A stretch of DNA of 30,831 nt, from positions 1-30,831 of the forward strand of contig JAWQRN010000361.1 of the NCBI GenBank assembly GCA_033557685.1, read 5' to 3'. This document shows, in pieces, positions 28,811-30,831 of this stretch. Made by a program: the position numbers and the translations under genes. Each line of letters begins with the position of its first letter. Position 1 is the first letter of the stretch. The notes beneath the pieces are model-generated. The model was not told where the DNA came from and made no database searches. It worked only from the letters and a program-made list of their open reading frames with translations. The stretch comes from Sperchopsis tessellata. Lineage: Eukaryota > Arthropoda > Insecta > Coleoptera > Hydrophilidae.

Positions 28811-29989
28811 GGCCCATTACTACTTTGAACGCCTTTTATAGTCTGTCAATATAAATAAATACATCATAATATTTTTTACCAAGTTTTTATATGTAGAGAA
28901 ATAAATCAAAATACTTGGTTGAAGTTGTCCAGTGTGTGACCCAATATTAAACAGGTAGAAAACTCGTTTCGGAGCCAACAGATTAATTGAAATTAATAAG
29001 GATGTAGAAGACACTGTTACTAAAATTACGAAATTTTATACATGAACATAATTTGAGTGTTTTTATGAAGCTTAGAATGGCTAGCAACTATTAGTAAACT
29101 AAACATTATATCAAGTAGTTGTATAGATAATGCGAATACGCTAGCTGGAACCGATTACAAGGAAAGTACCTTAATATCACGGTAGAACATTTAGCAGGCG
29201 AACTATTTTTATGAATTTAAAATTATAATATATGTTTGGGCATTGATTTCAAAGAAGCTAGACCTTTCAGGAGTAAATACACGTATAAATACTAGTAGAA
29301 AAATCAGGAGTATGATCCATATAACATTTCCGTTTATTAGAGCAAATATGTGTAATGAAATATAAAAAAGTAGTCTCGGAAATTTCAGATATTTCCGCAA
29401 CTATAACATTTAATAAAAAACTGGTTTAACAAAAAATGTATAATATAATAAAATCTAAAACCTCCGTAGACATATTTTTAGGAGAAAATGGAATAAATTT
29501 TCCTGTAATGCAATTTTATTTCCGGAAAAACCAATTTACTATTTTCCAATTTTGCCCAAAACTTAATCAGCACCAGAGCCCTGGCAACTTAATTTATATT
29601 TAAAATTTCATGTTGATATCTTTTTTTTCCGTTTCCTCTCTAGCGAGTTTACAAAAATCGAAGTTACACGCATACATACACAGTTGTTTTCGTTGAACAA
29701 TTTCGGAAAAAAAACTGTGTTAGAAAAATAAGTTCATTAAAACAGTTACAAAGGCACTGAAGCTATATCAACTGTTGCAGTTGCTATCGGTACGACGTGG
29801 CGCAACAGCTTTAATAACTGAAAGAACTGTATGTCGAATAAAATAAGTTCAACGAATAAAGTATTTAAGGTTTTGTATTAATAAACAACGCGACAATAAA
29901 ACAAGAAAGACATTTTTTCAGCATTGTTTTATTTTGTAATATGAGTATGTTTATAAGAAGTATTAAATAAAGACATGTTTAACGTTTAA
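28811..29989. other. No feature recognised
   Basis: AT-rich sequence with short random open frames. A small inverted pair TGTTGC/GCAACA at about 29775-29810 was noted, without context to interpret it. Confidence 0.4.
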
Positions 29990-30170
29990 CCATACATTTG
30001 ACGGTTCGATTTAATTAACTGTTGACTCTTCCGTAGTTGTTAACTTCAAGGTCATTCGCGGACATCTTTACTTCAATTATTGTTTGATACTTAAATGTCA
30101 GATTGACGTTTCGATTTAATTTCAGTAGACAGTTTTGTAGTAATTAAGTTCGAGCGATTATACTACAGAC
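29990..30170 (+). repeat. Degenerate tandem duplication of about 100 bases
   Basis: TTGACGGTTCGATTTAATTA (29998) recurs as TTGACGTTTCGATTTAATTT (30102). The following GTAGTTGTTAACTTCAAGG (30035) recurs as GTAGTAATTAAGTTCGAGC (30138). The order and spacing (about 104 bases) are kept. Confidence 0.55.
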
Positions 30171-30831
30171 AGCTATACGCTACAGACAGACATACATCAC
30201 ATTATGATCAATATTAGGTTCCATTAAAAGAACATTTTCCAGATATTTAGTACATCTTGACTTAATCTAAAATAAAATCTCAAACCTTAGACAAATTCCT
30301 AATGGAATGCCTAGATATTGTTAAGAGGCACAAACTCTAGCATGCCGACCTTCATAGTTATTGGGTTATCAGTGATATGAAAGAATATTGTATCAACATT
30401 CATGTAAAATATATGATGAGCATTTTTTTATAGCATAAGATAATTTATATTGCTAGATTTTAATCGTATTTGCAGGAAATGCACTGCCATTTTCAGTCGA
30501 TGATAAGACATAGATAATTTGAAGAACAATGTATTTTGCTTGTCTATTTTAAAAAGAAACACTTATATTATCTTCTTAGTAATACAAGTAAGGCAACATC
30601 AATTTATTAACGACGAATTTGACTAATCAGTATTGAGGAAAACTTCTATGAATAACAGTCAATTATGTCATCACTTCAAAAAAAAGCAGAAAAATAAATT
30701 ATAAAATAATATATATATATATTTCTTTGTTAAATTTATGATGAAAACGTCAGTTTTTTTAAAAAGTTCTATATTTTGTATATAGTACTAAGTTTCGGCC
30801 AATTCAGCATTGAGCCTTTTTCAAGTACTCT
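30171..30831. other. No gene; short (TA)n tract
   Basis: AT-rich to the window end. A short alternating TA tract lies at 30709-30722. Nothing else is recognised. Confidence 0.4.

Noticed and set aside
29775..29810. TGTTGC...GCAACA inverted pair
   Set aside because: Only six bases per arm; expected by chance at this scale.
1..30831. CRISPR arrays, tRNA or rRNA genes, prokaryotic operons
   Set aside because: No regularly spaced repeats, no complete cloverleaf, no rRNA-like blocks; the content is eukaryotic.

Overview
The window reads as intergenic DNA of an arthropod, most likely an insect. It is very AT-rich, has no operons or bacterial signals, and is packed with decayed transposable elements typical of insect genomes. 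I found no convincing host gene. Every stretch of protein homology I recognise belongs to a mobile element, and every copy is broken by stops, frameshifts or deletions. The lineage within arthropods cannot be fixed from this sequence.

Layout. 13-3724 (-) is a non-LTR retrotransposon with gag-like ORF1, the end of an endonuclease, a reverse transcriptase (RT) with YADD, RNase H and a poly(A) tail. 4344-4455 (-) is an RT scrap of another LINE. 5905-6243 (-) is a GIY-YIG endonuclease scrap of a Penelope-like element (PLE). 6605-7172 is a repeat with a degenerate hammerhead ribozyme motif; a related copy lies inverted at 10345-10690. 7230-7560 (-) is an endonuclease-RT linker of a LINE. 7864-9108 (+) is an RTE-like LINE RT, abutting an RNase H scrap of another LINE at 9130-9255. 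10905-12000 holds a SINE-tail copy, degenerate direct repeats and a roughly 450 bp palindrome with hammerhead motifs. 13709-14445 (-) is the 3' end of a CR1/Jockey-type LINE. 15192-16410 and 18541-20017 are two mariner-like transposons; the second keeps both inverted terminal repeats and TA flanks. 16808-17054 is a head-to-head palindrome of a PLE-end repeat. 21535-22870, 23640-24575 and 26600-27820 are three PLE copies, all (+). Two tRNA/LINE-tailed SINE copies (-) lie at 24720-24960 and 28190-28375.

The most interesting signal is a family of hammerhead-ribozyme-like motifs. The clearest are at 23189-23226 (+) and 11443-11486 (-), both with all core positions intact: CTGATGA, a stem II, GAA, the A15.1-U16.1 pair and a cleavable C17. 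They occur in inverted pairs inside palindromes. A differently built candidate sits just after the coding end of one PLE. PLEs are known to carry hammerheads, which makes the association credible, but which element owns the main hammerhead family is inference.

The elements do not form a pathway. The window is a record of several retroelement and DNA transposon families landing near or in each other and then decaying.
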